64,000 nucleotides of DNA, taken from positions 3,596,001 through 3,660,000 of the forward strand of contig NZ_JACCBT010000001.1 in the NCBI RefSeq assembly GCF_013409045.1, in the 5' to 3' direction. This stretch comes from Actinomadura citrea (GTDB taxonomy: Bacteria > Actinomycetota > Actinomycetes > Streptosporangiales > Streptosporangiaceae). The translations under genes were made by a program, and so were the position numbers. How positions within the stretch are numbered: the first letter of the stretch is position 1; each line of letters starts with the position of its first letter. Under the pieces are notes generated by a model. It worked only from the letters and a program-made list of their open reading frames with translations. It did not search any database and had not been told where the DNA came from. Shown piece by piece: positions 17,829 through 26,183 of the stretch.

Positions 17829-18449
17829 TACGCGAGGTTCCGGCAGGTTGGGGACGTCCAGTAGGGGAGACAGGATGCCGTCCACAAACCGATCGACCAG
17901 GTCGTGGCCGGGAGGTTCATCCTGCATCAGCACATGCCCGAGGATGACCGCGAACGGCAGGTCCGCCAGCAGCCCGGCGTCCACCCGGCCGGGGATCTCG
18001 CCGCGTGCGCGGGCCCGGTCGAGCGCGGCCTCGATGGAGCGCCGCACGGGATCGGCGAGCCGTTCGCGGCGCAGCCGGGCCAGCTCGGGGTCCCGGCGGC
18101 TGCCCTCCAGCAGCGCGATGACCAGCCCGCGGTCCAGGCTCGACCAGCTGGCGACATAGGCCATCAGCAGCTGGCGTATGTCCTCGGTGAACGAGCCCGC
18201 GTCCCGCCCGGACACCGCGGGCCGGTAGCGCTCCATCGCGGCCATCACCAGATGGGCCTTGGCGGGCCAGCGCTGGTACAGCGTCGCCTTGCCCACCCGC
18301 GCGCGCCGCGCCACCAAGTCCATGGTCAGCCGCTCGTACCCGACCTCCGAGAGCAGGGCGAGGACGGCGTCGAGCAGTTCCGCGCGCCGCTCGGGCCTGC
18401 TCAGCGGCACCTTCCTCAGCCCGCTCCGCGCCGTCGCGTCGTCCCGCAT
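17826..18449 (-). CDS. TetR-family regulator of the P450 unit
   Basis: A 207-residue protein with an N-terminal TetR helix-turn-helix (MDLVARRARVGKATLYQRW) and a C-terminal TetR_C domain with a helix-rich ligand pocket. The ATG at 18449 is preferred; the frame extends to 18488. It precedes the P450 gene on the same strand by 111 bp. The gap holds an 18-bp palindrome overlapping its own stop codon. Repression of the P450 relieved by a small molecule is the simplest model. The ligand cannot be told from sequence. Confidence 0.9.
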   Translation of the reverse strand: MRDDATARSGLRKVPLSRPERRAELLDAVLALLSEVGYERLTMDLVARRARVGKATLYQRWPAKAHLVMAAMERYRPAVSGRDAGSFTEDIRQLLMAYVASWSSLDRGLVIALLEGSRRDPELARLRRERLADPVRRSIEAALDRARARGEIPGRVDAGLLADLPFAVILGHVLMQDEPPGHDLVDRFVDGILSPLLDVPNLPEPRV

Positions 18450-18668
18450 GCCGCCCGCCCTCCGTGCCGGACCGAGAGTGCTCAACACCGTAAGCCAGCC
18501 GAAGCGCCACGGCAGTCCCCAAGACGGAAAAGAGCGGATGCAGCGCGCTCTGCTTCACATCACGCAGGTGCCCGGCGTTCGCGACAAGACACGGACGGGC
18601 TGAAGGGGTGAGGAGAAGTGTTCTCAAGGAGTGACCAGTGCGGGCACGGGCTCAGGCCCTGGTCAGAT
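18450..18668. other. Intergenic region upstream of the TetR gene
   Basis: About 220 bp with no credible gene or clear operator. It should contain the promoter of the minus-strand TetR gene. Confidence 0.4.
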
Positions 18669-18716
18669 TGGGGGGACGCCTGGGACTCGAACCCACGAGG
18701 CGCTCAAACGGCGCCC
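18669..18716 (-). other. 3' fragment of a tRNA gene (possible att remnant)
   Basis: On the minus strand the sequence folds as a T-arm (GTGGG, loop TTCGAGT, CCCAG), then GCGTCCC, a discriminator C and an encoded CCA ending at 18669. A small stem-loop before it resembles a type II variable arm. No matching 5' half lies upstream. Such 3' ends are left by elements that integrate into tRNA genes. One T-stem pair is mismatched, so this is probably a non-functional relic. Confidence 0.45.
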
Positions 18717-19129
18717 GGTTCTGCCGGGGTGGTGCTGTCCAGGTGCGCGAACACCAGGACCCGGGTCTGGTGGACCATCTGATCCAGCTCCGCGATCGCC
18801 TCATGCAGGATCCGGCGCAGTTGCTCACTGTCGGGATGCAGGTGAACGCTTCGCCGATCAGCCAGGTGGCCGGCCGGGGTGACGATGGCGGGCTGCGATC
18901 GGCCGGTACCACCGGCTGGGGGGCTGACACGGCCCAGGATCCCGTACAGATCCATACTGATCGCGAACATGTGGCGGACCAGGGCGTCGGCCAACATCTC
19001 CGGGCTCGTCTGTGAGGCGATGTCGAGATCAGCGGTGGGGCCACCGGCAGGGGTGATGATACGAGCCACCGTGGGGCTGCTGGATGCGTTGGGGCCGTGC
19101 CGTTGATTTGCCGGCGGTGAGTTCGGCAT
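18704..19129 (-). CDS. Small protein resembling a histidine-kinase dimerisation domain
   Basis: A 141-residue protein with two blocks that look like the paired helices of the HisKA_3 dimerisation domain in DevS/NarX-type sensor kinases: LVRHMFAISMDLYGILGRV, and LHEAIAELDQMVHQTRVLVF after a Pro/Gly-rich linker. The phosphoacceptor region (normally ARDLHD) is absent and no ATPase domain follows. It could pair with a kinase and modulate it, or be a decayed kinase. The ATG at 19129 is used; a weak GAGAGTGG lies upstream. A 61-residue ORF precedes it on the same strand. The family match is by eye, so confidence is moderate. Confidence 0.55.
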   Translation of the reverse strand: MPNSPPANQRHGPNASSSPTVARIITPAGGPTADLDIASQTSPEMLADALVRHMFAISMDLYGILGRVSPPAGGTGRSQPAIVTPAGHLADRRSVHLHPDSEQLRRILHEAIAELDQMVHQTRVLVFAHLDSTTPAEPGAV

Positions 19130-19209
19130 TGCAGACCACTCTCATCTGCCGGAGCAAGGAGAGTTCACCGGGCGGCACTCCGGTGCCGTCCGGCCGCGAG
19201 AGCGAGTGC

Positions 19210-19395
19210 TCAGCGGTTCGGCCCGGCGGCGGGTAGTTGCCGGGACGAGACCGGGACCGGGGCGGGACCGCGAGGATCGCGGTCGGCGTTCGTCGGGCAG
19301 GTGAGCAGGGCCGCTGCCTCCAGCAACCTTCCCAAATTCAGCAGGTCGGCCTGCGCCCCGGCCGAAGCCGGGACAGAGCGGGCGGGTTGGTCCAT
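19210..19395 (-). CDS. Small hypothetical protein (61 residues)
   Basis: The ATG at 19395 has AAGGAG seven bases upstream, an ideal ribosome site; another ATG at 19401 is too close to it. The product has one amphipathic helix (LLNLGRLLEAAALL) and a Pro-rich tail. It lies 80 bp upstream of the dimerisation-domain gene on the same strand and may be cotranscribed. I recognise no family. It is supported mainly by its start signal. Confidence 0.4.
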   Translation of the reverse strand: MDQPARSVPASAGAQADLLNLGRLLEAAALLTCPTNADRDPRGPAPVPVSSRQLPAAGPNR

Positions 19396-19654
19396 GACCA
19401 TGCTCCTTGGTCGCTCTCTGGAAGAGGTCTTGCGGACGTCGATCATCAGTCCCAGCCAATCTCGCCCTTGCCGGAAGGGAAACAGCCGATTCGCAATGAG
19501 GTAATCACCGCAAAAGATGACACGTCGACAGATGCCGGCCGACAGAGATGATGGAAGTGAGCACGTCCCGCCGAGGCGCCCATCCGGACACCCGCACCGC
19601 GGCCGTGATCGGCCAGGTGGGGCGAGGTGGGGACCGAGGGCTTCCCCGCCACCC

Positions 19655-19830
19655 CGGCCACACCGGCCCGGTCAATGCGCTGACGTTCGCCCGGGAAGGA
19701 GGACGCTCGCCGGTTCCAGCGACGACCCCACGGTGGGCTCTGGGACCCCGCTCTGTACGTCGACCCCGTACGCGGCATCTGTCCGAGAATCGGCCGCTTC
19801 TCGCGGATCTGTCGGACGTGATCTGTACTG
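19655..19830 (+). pseudogene. Decayed WD40-repeat fragment
   Basis: Three frames together spell a WD40 unit: GHTGPVNALTFAREGG in one, TLAGSSDDPTV in a second and LWDPALYVDPVRGIC in a third. The order is that of the final blade and tail of large actinobacterial WD40 proteins. Two frameshifts within 80 bp show it is dead. It lies just upstream of another propeller gene but in a different repeat style. Confidence 0.5.
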
Positions 19831-19883
19831 TCGGCGACATCCGGGCCAACGGGTTCGCGACATCAGGTGATCGAGAGGCTGGA

Positions 19884-21317
19884 ATGGCGGAGCACCGCAC
19901 GTACCTTGAGTTGTCCGAAGACAACGCCACCGCTCACAAGTTCTACGAGGTGGTCCGCTCCGGCACCCGAGTCACCATTACCTACGGAAGGATCGGCGCC
20001 TCCGGCCAGGTGAAGGTGTCCGATTTCGCGACCGAGGCCAAGGCCGAGACGGCGGCCGCCAAGAAGATCGCGGAGAAGACCAGGAAGGGCTACGCCCCGG
20101 CGGTGCGGGGCGTACGGCGGGCCCGCCCGGTCAGCAGGCGCTCCATGGTCAGCACCAGGTCGACCGCCCGCCAGGCACCGGTGCTGTGGCGGTTGGCCAC
20201 CGGCGCCGCCGCGTTCGGCATCTTCGTCGACCAGGACCGATGCTGGGTCGGCAACCAGAACGGCGACGTGTACACCGTTACCACCGACGGCACCGTGACC
20301 GGCCATTACCGCCTGCCCGACGGGGTGAAGTGCATCGTCGCCGACGACTTCTGGATCTACGCCGGCTGTGACGACGGCCGTGTGTACGACATGAGCGGCA
20401 AGGTTCCGCACGTGGCCTACGAGATCTCCGCCGATGTCGACATCTACTGGCTGGACATCGACGACGCCATCCTCGGAGTATCCGACCGCAACGGCCGCGT
20501 CACCGCCGTCGACCACGAAGACGAATACCAATGGTCACGCGACGTCGACGGCGACTCCGCCTGGATGGTGCGCTGCGACGCCGGAAGCAACACCGTCTTT
20601 CACGGCCATTCTCGCGGTGTGGCCTGTTATTCGGCCGCCGACGGCAAGCCGGTCTGGCAGACGCCGGTCGGCGGCGGCGTGTTGTTCGGATGGCAGGAAA
20701 ACCGTGCGGTGTACGCCGCGACCAGTAATAACGACGTCTACCGGCTGGCCAAGGGCAACGGGGAGGTCGAAGCGGTGTACCGCTGCGACGCCGCCGTCTT
20801 CTCCTGCGCGGCCTCGCCCGACGGGCGCTATGTGTTCGCCGGCGACAACCACTCCTCCATCTACTGCTTCGACGAGGACGGTACCCGCCTGTGGAAACTC
20901 GGCACGGGTCACGGCTCGGCCTATTCGATGCAGTTCCTGGACGAGCGGGTCTACATCGTCACCACCGACGGTTCGCTGCTCTGCATCGACGCCTCCGAAA
21001 CGGCCATCCATGCGGCCCACCAGGGATCGGTCCCCAAGCCCGTTGATGTGAAGGTCGCCGCGTCGCTGCCGACGGCCGAGCCGGTGACGGTGCTCGAGAC
21101 CACCTCCCAGCCCGGTGACGCCGTCATTCTGGAGTGCTACCAGGACGGCTCCCGTCACCGCGTGCGCGTCATCAGCGAGGGTTACGAGCGGGGATGGAAC
21201 GTGCAGTTCCCCAAAGAGATCCGCCAACCCGGCGCCCGCTACGCCGTCGAAGGCGTCCGCACCTCCGGGCGGGGTGGCTTCTACCGGGCCTACGGCGAGA
21301 TCAGACGCCTCCTCTGA
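19884..21317 (+). CDS. WGR-domain protein with a beta-propeller
   Basis: A 477-residue protein from the ATG at 19884, with GAGAGG upstream at 19873-19878. Residues 1-70 form a WGR domain (RTYLELSEDNATAHKFYEVV, then TITYGRIGASGQ), a module known from PARPs and DNA-repair proteins that binds nucleic acid or DNA ends. After a basic linker, residues 105-390 hold PQQ/WD40-like blades with recurring units such as DGRYVFAGDNHSSIYCFDEDG. The last 80 residues are a separate small domain. No PARP catalytic domain is present. The WGR-propeller pairing suggests a DNA-linked scaffold. The flanking genes give no further hint. The frame is open upstream, but that part overlaps a decayed WD40 fragment. Confidence 0.85.
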   Translation: MAEHRTYLELSEDNATAHKFYEVVRSGTRVTITYGRIGASGQVKVSDFATEAKAETAAAKKIAEKTRKGYAPAVRGVRRARPVSRRSMVSTRSTARQAPVLWRLATGAAAFGIFVDQDRCWVGNQNGDVYTVTTDGTVTGHYRLPDGVKCIVADDFWIYAGCDDGRVYDMSGKVPHVAYEISADVDIYWLDIDDAILGVSDRNGRVTAVDHEDEYQWSRDVDGDSAWMVRCDAGSNTVFHGHSRGVACYSAADGKPVWQTPVGGGVLFGWQENRAVYAATSNNDVYRLAKGNGEVEAVYRCDAAVFSCAASPDGRYVFAGDNHSSIYCFDEDGTRLWKLGTGHGSAYSMQFLDERVYIVTTDGSLLCIDASETAIHAAHQGSVPKPVDVKVAASLPTAEPVTVLETTSQPGDAVILECYQDGSRHRVRVISEGYERGWNVQFPKEIRQPGARYAVEGVRTSGRGGFYRAYGEIRRLL

Positions 21318-21427
21318 CGTCTTGAGTTCGAGCGCCGACGTCGCGGAAGGGCATTCGCGTCCGCGAAGCCGAGTGAAACCGTCTGGGACGGCAATACCCG
21401 GGGGGACACGTCCCCCCGGAGGTGCGC

Positions 21428-21817
21428 ATGGTCTGGCTCGGACTGGTCCTCGTCGTCGCGGGTGCCGTCCCGGCACTCACCGTGGACGGTGATCTGGGCG
21501 GTGTCGACATCACCGTGGCGGGTGCCGCGGTCATGGCCGTCGGCGCGGTCCTGCTGGTCGCGGGCATCCTGCGGCTACGCGGTCGCCGCCGCGCCGGGCC
21601 GGCCGGCGCGGCCGCGCAGGCCTACTACCGGACGTCCACCGGAAAGATCGTCGCGATGGTGATCGCGGTGATCTACATCGTCTCACCGGTCGACCTGATC
21701 CCGGACGTCTTCCTGCCGTTCGGGATCGTCGACGACGCCACCGCCCTCACCTGGCTGCTGTTCGCGCTCGGCCAGGAGTACACGCGACGGTCTCGCACGG
21801 AGCGCCGCGCCCCCTGA
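21428..21817 (+). CDS. DUF1232 (YkvA-like) membrane protein
   Basis: A protein of 129 residues with two N-terminal membrane helices and a third in the DUF1232 block. The signature is YIVSPVDLIPDVFLPFGIVDD, here split across residues 85-106. The ATG at 21428 is chosen because GGAGG at 21418-21422 is spaced five bases away; GTG 21422 overlaps that site. DUF1232 proteins are widespread small membrane proteins of unknown function. It follows the WGR gene by 110 bp. Confidence 0.85.
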   Translation: MVWLGLVLVVAGAVPALTVDGDLGGVDITVAGAAVMAVGAVLLVAGILRLRGRRRAGPAGAAAQAYYRTSTGKIVAMVIAVIYIVSPVDLIPDVFLPFGIVDDATALTWLLFALGQEYTRRSRTERRAP

Positions 21818-21920
21818 GGCCGCATGCCGGCGGCTCGCTCGAGAGCCGCGCGCCGCGTCCGTCACCTCGCAGTGCCGACCTCCTGGGCGAAGGCCAGCAG
21901 GGCTGCGGCGAAGCGGCCGG

Positions 21921-22328
21921 ATGCAGCTCGGCGAGGCCGACCTGGCCGCCGACCTCGGCGTCACCCCCGGCCCCGACGAATCCGAGCTGCTCTGGGCCAG
22001 GTCCCAGGTGATGGCGGCGTCGGCCGCCGCCGGCCTGCCCCCGCCGCTCGGCCCGGTCTCCACGCAGTTCCGCGACCTCGGGGCGTTCCGCACGACCACA
22101 CCGCGCCTCAAGCGGCTCGGATTCCGCGGCCGCGCCTGCGTCCACCCGGCACAGCTCCCGGTCGTCGCGGAGGTCTTCACCCCGACACCGGCCGAGCTGG
22201 ACCGGGCCCGCTCTCTGCTGGCCCGCTACGAAGCGGCTCTGGCCTCGGGCTCCGCCGTCTTCGTCGGCGACGACGGCCGCCTTGTCGACCAGGCCGTCAT
22301 CCGCGCCGCCCGCGCCCTGCTCGCCTGA
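21921..22328 (+). pseudogene. C-terminal half of a CitE/HpcH-type lyase
   Basis: The 135 residues begin MQLGEADLAADLGV and contain GFRGRACVHPAQLPVVAEVF, both typical of the C-terminal half of citrate-lyase-beta/HpcH aldolases, which cleave CoA thioesters. The N-terminal barrel half with the metal-binding Glu and the catalytic Arg is missing; upstream sequence does not supply it in any frame. It is most likely a truncated relic. Expression as a short protein cannot be excluded. Confidence 0.7.
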
Positions 22329-22801
22329 CCACCGAGCACTTCTCGGGCGCGCGGGTTGACGCCCTCGCCGCCGTGCGTTCCTGTTCGGTCGGCGCCTCCG
22401 CTGGACGAAGGCGGTGCTTATCTCGACCAGCGTGATGCAGTCTGGTCTCGGCCGTGAGTTCGTGGGCATTGGCCGCCACGGACTGCCGAGATGTCTTCAG
22501 TAGTCAAAGAAGAAATTTGGAACGATCCTGAGCGCTCTGACTCGGGTGAACATTGTCGAGACGCCGGGATCTGCACCCACGATCCGCTACCGCCCGGATC
22601 GGCAGGGCGGCGGTCTCCGCAGCTCAGCGCCGTGATTCGGACTCGGATGCCGACGGCTGTGCGCCCGAGATCGTTTCGGCCATCAATGGTCGTGGCCGCC
22701 TTGCCTCCTCTGGTCCTTCGTGGACGGTCAGGAGGTAGGAGCGGCTCATACTGAGCGTTCCGCGGGGTGCCTCATCAGAGCCACACCTCGACAAAAACCA
22801 G
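22329..22801. other. Intergenic region, nothing recognised
   Basis: About 470 bp. Small frames here show no codon bias or family match, and I see no RNA gene or strong hairpin. Confidence 0.45.
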
Positions 22802-23014
22802 ATGAAAGGAGTCGGGCTTTTGCGCGGCTACCTGAACACGCTCCTCCAGGTCACCACCATCGGGCTCGTCGTGCTCGTGCTGGGCAACATCGGGTTCGGT
22901 GAGATCTGGGACGCTGCCAAGGACATCTTCCCGTCCTGGGGCAGTTTCTTCACCTTCGTCTTGGTCATGGCGGGGCTCTCCGGCCTCGTCTTCGCCTGGT
23001 CGAAGAACCACTGA
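22802..23014 (+). CDS. Small two-helix membrane protein
   Basis: A 70-residue protein with two hydrophobic helices (residues 12-30 and about 46-65). The start is unsure: AAAGGAG at 22805-22811 lies inside the frame and is ideally spaced for an in-frame TTG at 22820, which would give 64 residues; the ATG at 22802 has no upstream site. Two hairpins follow the stop. I recognise no family. Confidence 0.6.
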   Translation: MKGVGLLRGYLNTLLQVTTIGLVVLVLGNIGFGEIWDAAKDIFPSWGSFFTFVLVMAGLSGLVFAWSKNH

Positions 23015-23021
23015 TCGCACC

Positions 23022-23038
23022 GCAGGAGTGACTCCTGC
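23022..23038 (+). terminator. Stem-loop after the small membrane protein
   Basis: GCAGGAG, loop TGA, CTCCTGC: a perfect 7-bp stem eight bases after the stop. No T-tract follows. Confidence 0.45.
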
Positions 23039-23057
23039 ATGCGCAGCAACACGGAAT

Positions 23058-23086
23058 GGGGTCCGCGCACTGAGGTGCGCGGCCCC
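23058..23086. terminator. Strong GC hairpin, probable bidirectional terminator
   Basis: A 12-bp stem with one bulged T (GGGG, T, CCGCGCAC, loop TGAG, GTGCGCGG, CCCC), then GTTCTCTTGT. It lies between convergent genes. Confidence 0.6.
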
Positions 23087-23143
23087 GTTCTCTTGTCCCA
23101 AGCAGCTCACAAGCGAGCCCCGCCGGTCGATGGGACGCCTGGG

Positions 23144-23395
23144 TCAGGCGAAGGGCGGCGGACCACTTCCGACCAGCGTGATGACGTCGGACCAGACCGC
23201 CGAGCCGCCGAGCGTGACCTGTGCTTCGCGGCCGTCTGGAAGTCTCAGCGTCTGGTCGTGAGCGCCGCTGGCGTCGAAGTCGCCGATGGTCGCGGTTCCG
23301 GACCACTCCCGCTGTTTGGCGCGCAGATCGACGTAGACCTCGATCTCGGCTCCGTCGCTGCCGATCAGGGTGGCGGGCCCCCGGTAGCGGCTCAC
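23144..23395 (-). CDS. Small conserved-looking hypothetical protein
   Basis: An 83-residue protein beginning MSRYRGPATLIGSDGAEIEV and rich in beta-strand pattern, as in a small barrel. It has no signal peptide or membrane span and no family I can name with confidence. The GTG at 23395 overlaps the stop of a 14-codon frame starting at an upstream ATG (MKTNHVGLDEKIHA) in a GTGA junction, so translation may be coupled to a short leader peptide. It is divergent from the metE riboswitch unit. Confidence 0.55.
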   Translation of the reverse strand: MSRYRGPATLIGSDGAEIEVYVDLRAKQREWSGTATIGDFDASGAHDQTLRLPDGREAQVTLGGSAVWSDVITLVGSGPPPFA

Positions 23396-23550
23396 GCGTG
23401 GATCTTCTCGTCAAGGCCGACGTGGTTCGTCTTCATGAAGACGCACCATAGCGTTCAGGTGGGACGTTCCCGCCCGCACTGCTTCTCAGGGCTCAACGTG
23501 GTCCGAGCGGGTTTGTGTATGCCGTCATCCCGGCCGTTAGACTCCAACGT

Positions 23551-23747
23551 GCGGAAGGTTCGCCCGTGCCTGCGTGGTAGGGGCGTCGTAAGAGGGAACC
23601 CGGTGGGAATCCGGGACTGCCCCGCAGCGGTGAGCGGGAACGACCGCCGTCATCGAGCACTGGGCCGCCGGGCCTGGGAAGCGACGGCCAGTAGGACGCA
23701 CCTACCCAGGTAGGAGCGGTGCCCGCGAGTCCGAAGACCTGCCTTCG
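23551..23747 (+). ncRNA. Cobalamin (B12) riboswitch upstream of metE
   Basis: The leader has the hallmarks of a B12 riboswitch: AAGAGGGAACCCGGTG early, the GGGACTGCCCCGCAGCGGTGA core in the middle (23613 onward), the CAGTAGGACGCACC region, and a B12 box GAGTCCGAAGACCTGCC near the 3' end. P1 can close by pairing GAAGG (23554-23558) with CCTTC near 23743. It lies 133 bp upstream of the B12-independent methionine synthase, so high cobalamin should switch metE off. Confidence 0.93.
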
Positions 23748-23880
23748 CCCGTGCGCCGGCTGGCGTGCGGTGGTCTGCGGCCTCGCGGGAGGGCCGGCGG
23801 GCGGCACAGGCGGTTTTCGGCGCCGTGCCGTGCACGTCCCTCCCCGGTTGGCCGCCTTTGGCTCAGCGAGGGAAGCTGCC

Positions 23881-26133
23881 ATGAAAACCACGATCCTCGG
23901 TTACCCCCGGATCGGGACGCGCCGCGAGCTCAAGTTCGCCACCGAAGACTTCTGGGCGGGACGCATCGACGCGGCCGCGCTGGAGAAGGCCGGCGCGGAC
24001 CTGCGCGGCGCCGTCTGGACAGGGCTGCGCGACGCCGGTCTGGACGCGATCCCGTCGAACACCTTCTCCTTCTACGACCATGTGCTGGACACCAGCGTCC
24101 TGGTGGACGCCGTGCCCGAGCGCTATCGGGGCCTGGACGGCCTCGACCGGTACTTCGCCATGGCGCGCGGTGTCCAAGACATCCCGGCGATGGAGATGAC
24201 CAAGTGGTTCGACACCAACTACCACTTCATCGTGCCGGAGCTGGGGCCGGACATGCGGTTCCGGCTGCCCGGAGGGGTCACGTCGAAGCCGGTCGCGGAG
24301 TACCTGGAGGCCAGAGCCCTCGGTATCGAGACGCGGCCCGTGCTCGTCGGACCGCTGACCTACCTGCTGCTGGCCAAACCCGCGGCGGACGCGCCCGCCG
24401 GCTTCCGCCCGCTGGACCTGCTCGACGGGCTGGTGGAGGTGTACGCCGAGCTGCTGGAGCGGCTGGCGGGGGCGGGCACCGAATGGGTGCAACTGGACGA
24501 GCCCGCCCTGGTGGCCGATCGGACCGACGGGGAGGTCGCCGCACTGGCCCGCGCGTACGCGCGCCTCGGTGAGCTGTCCAGCCGGCCGCACCTGCTGGTG
24601 GCGACCTACTTCGGCACGATCGGAGCCGAAGCGCTGCGCGCCCTTGCGTCCTCCCGTGTGGAGGCCGTCGGGCTGGACTTCGTCGCCGGTCCCGGCAATC
24701 TGGACGTGCTCGCTTCCGTGGGCGGGCTGCTGCGCAAGACCGTCATGGCGGGCGTCGTCGACGGCCGCAACATCTGGCGCGCTGACCGGCAGCGGGCCAA
24801 GGCCGCCTGCGCCACGCTGCTCGGTCTGGCCGACCAGGTGGTCGTGAGCACCTCCTGCTCACTGCTGCATGTCCCGATCGACCTGGACGCCGAGGACGCG
24901 CTCGATCCGGCGGTGCGGGGGCGGTTGGCGTTCGCCCGGCAGAAGGTCGGCGAGGTCGTCGCGCTCGGCGAGGCGCTGGGCGAGGACGCGGCCGGTCCCG
25001 CCGCGCAGGTTCCGGCGTCCACCGCCGGGATCGACCACGAGGTCCGGGCTCGCCTGGACACGCTCGGCGGTTCCTCCCGCGGGGACCGCGAAACCCGGTT
25101 CGCCGCGCAGCGCGCCTCGCTCGGGCTGCCCGACCTTGCCACCACCACGATCGGCTCGTTCCCCCAGACTCCGGAGGTGCGCAGGGTCCGCGCGGACCGC
25201 CGGGCCGGACGCATCTCCGAGGACGACTACAGCCAGGCGATGCGGCAGGAGATCGCCCGCGTCATCGCGCTGCAAGAGGAACTCGGTCTGGACGTGCTCG
25301 TGCACGGCGAGCCCGAACGCAACGACATGGTCCAGTACTTCGCCGAGCAGCTGGACGGCTACGCCGCCACCGAGCACGGATGGGTGCAGTCCTACGGGTC
25401 CAGGTACGTGCGGCCGCCGATCCTGCACAGCGACGTCGCTCGTCCCCGTCCGATGACCGTCGCGTGGACCACCTACGCCCAGGGGCTGACGAGCAAGCCG
25501 GTCAAGGGCATGCTCACCGGGCCGGTCACCATGCTGGCCTGGTCGTTCGTCCGCGACGACCAGCCCCTGGCCGAGACGGCCCGCCAGGTCGCCCTCGCGC
25601 TGCGGGACGAGATCGGGGACCTGGAGTCGGCCGGTATCCGCATCGTCCAGGTCGACGAGCCCGCACTGCGCGAGCTGCTTCCCCTGCGTGCGGCCGGCCA
25701 CGCCGCCTACCTGGACTGGGCCGTCGGAGCCTTCCGCCTGGCGACCTCCGGGGTGGCGGACACCACGCAGATCCACACCCACATGTGCTACTCCGAGTTC
25801 GGTGAGATCATCGATGCGATCGGGGCGCTGGACGCCGACGTCACCAGCGTCGAGGCGGCCCGTTCGCACATGGAGCTGGTCGGCGACCTCCGTGCCGCCG
25901 GTTACGAGAACGGCATCGGCCCTGGCGTCTACGACATCCACTCGCCCCGCGTCCCCTCGGCCGACGAGATCGAGGAGAACCTGCGGCGCGCGCTGCAGGT
26001 CGTCGAGCCCGCCAAGCTCTGGGTCAATCCCGACTGCGGGCTCAAGACCCGCGCTTACCCGGAGACCGAAGCGGCGCTGCGCAACCTGGTGACCGCCGCA
26101 CGGCGAGTCCGCGAGGACGCCGCCGCGCGCTGA
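23881..26133 (+). CDS. metE: Cobalamin-independent methionine synthase
   Basis: A 750-residue protein, the usual MetE length. It transfers the methyl group of methyl-tetrahydropteroyl-polyglutamate to homocysteine in the last step of methionine synthesis. The N-terminus [17 protein letters not shown] is diagnostic. Zinc ligands are visible as HMC in [10 protein letters not shown] and as the late Cys of [10 protein letters not shown]. The ATG at 23881 follows AGGGAAG. A cobalamin riboswitch in the leader implies that the organism also has or imports B12 for MetH. A hairpin terminates it against the convergent reductase gene. Confidence 0.97.
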   Translation: MKTTILGYPRIGTRRELKFATEDFWAGRIDAAALEKAGADLRGAVWTGLRDAGLDAIPSNTFSFYDHVLDTSVLVDAVPERYRGLDGLDRYFAMARGVQDIPAMEMTKWFDTNYHFIVPELGPDMRFRLPGGVTSKPVAEYLEARALGIETRPVLVGPLTYLLLAKPAADAPAGFRPLDLLDGLVEVYAELLERLAGAGTEWVQLDEPALVADRTDGEVAALARAYARLGELSSRPHLLVATYFGTIGAEALRALASSRVEAVGLDFVAGPGNLDVLASVGGLLRKTVMAGVVDGRNIWRADRQRAKAACATLLGLADQVVVSTSCSLLHVPIDLDAEDALDPAVRGRLAFARQKVGEVVALGEALGEDAAGPAAQVPASTAGIDHEVRARLDTLGGSSRGDRETRFAAQRASLGLPDLATTTIGSFPQTPEVRRVRADRRAGRISEDDYSQAMRQEIARVIALQEELGLDVLVHGEPERNDMVQYFAEQLDGYAATEHGWVQSYGSRYVRPPILHSDVARPRPMTVAWTTYAQGLTSKPVKGMLTGPVTMLAWSFVRDDQPLAETARQVALALRDEIGDLESAGIRIVQVDEPALRELLPLRAAGHAAYLDWAVGAFRLATSGVADTTQIHTHMCYSEFGEIIDAIGALDADVTSVEAARSHMELVGDLRAAGYENGIGPGVYDIHSPRVPSADEIEENLRRALQVVEPAKLWVNPDCGLKTRAYPETEAALRNLVTAARRVREDAAAR

Positions 26134-26146
26134 GCCGCGGCCGAAC

Positions 26147-26183
26147 GGCGGCGCACGCCCGGTCAGAAACCGGCGTGCGCCGC
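26147..26183. terminator. Bidirectional terminator between metE and the reductase
   Basis: The arms GCGGCGCACGCC and GGCGTGCGCCGC form a long stem with a short loop around CAGAA. It overlaps the stop codon of the convergent gene at 26163. Confidence 0.65.

Noticed and set aside
16263..18449. Part of a natural-product gene cluster
   Set aside because: P450, ferredoxin and TetR stand alone; no synthase, transferase or resistance genes adjoin them.
22491..22754. An 87-codon frame in the gap before the small membrane protein
   Set aside because: No codon bias, no start signal and no family; Arg/Pro/Ser-rich as in shadow frames.
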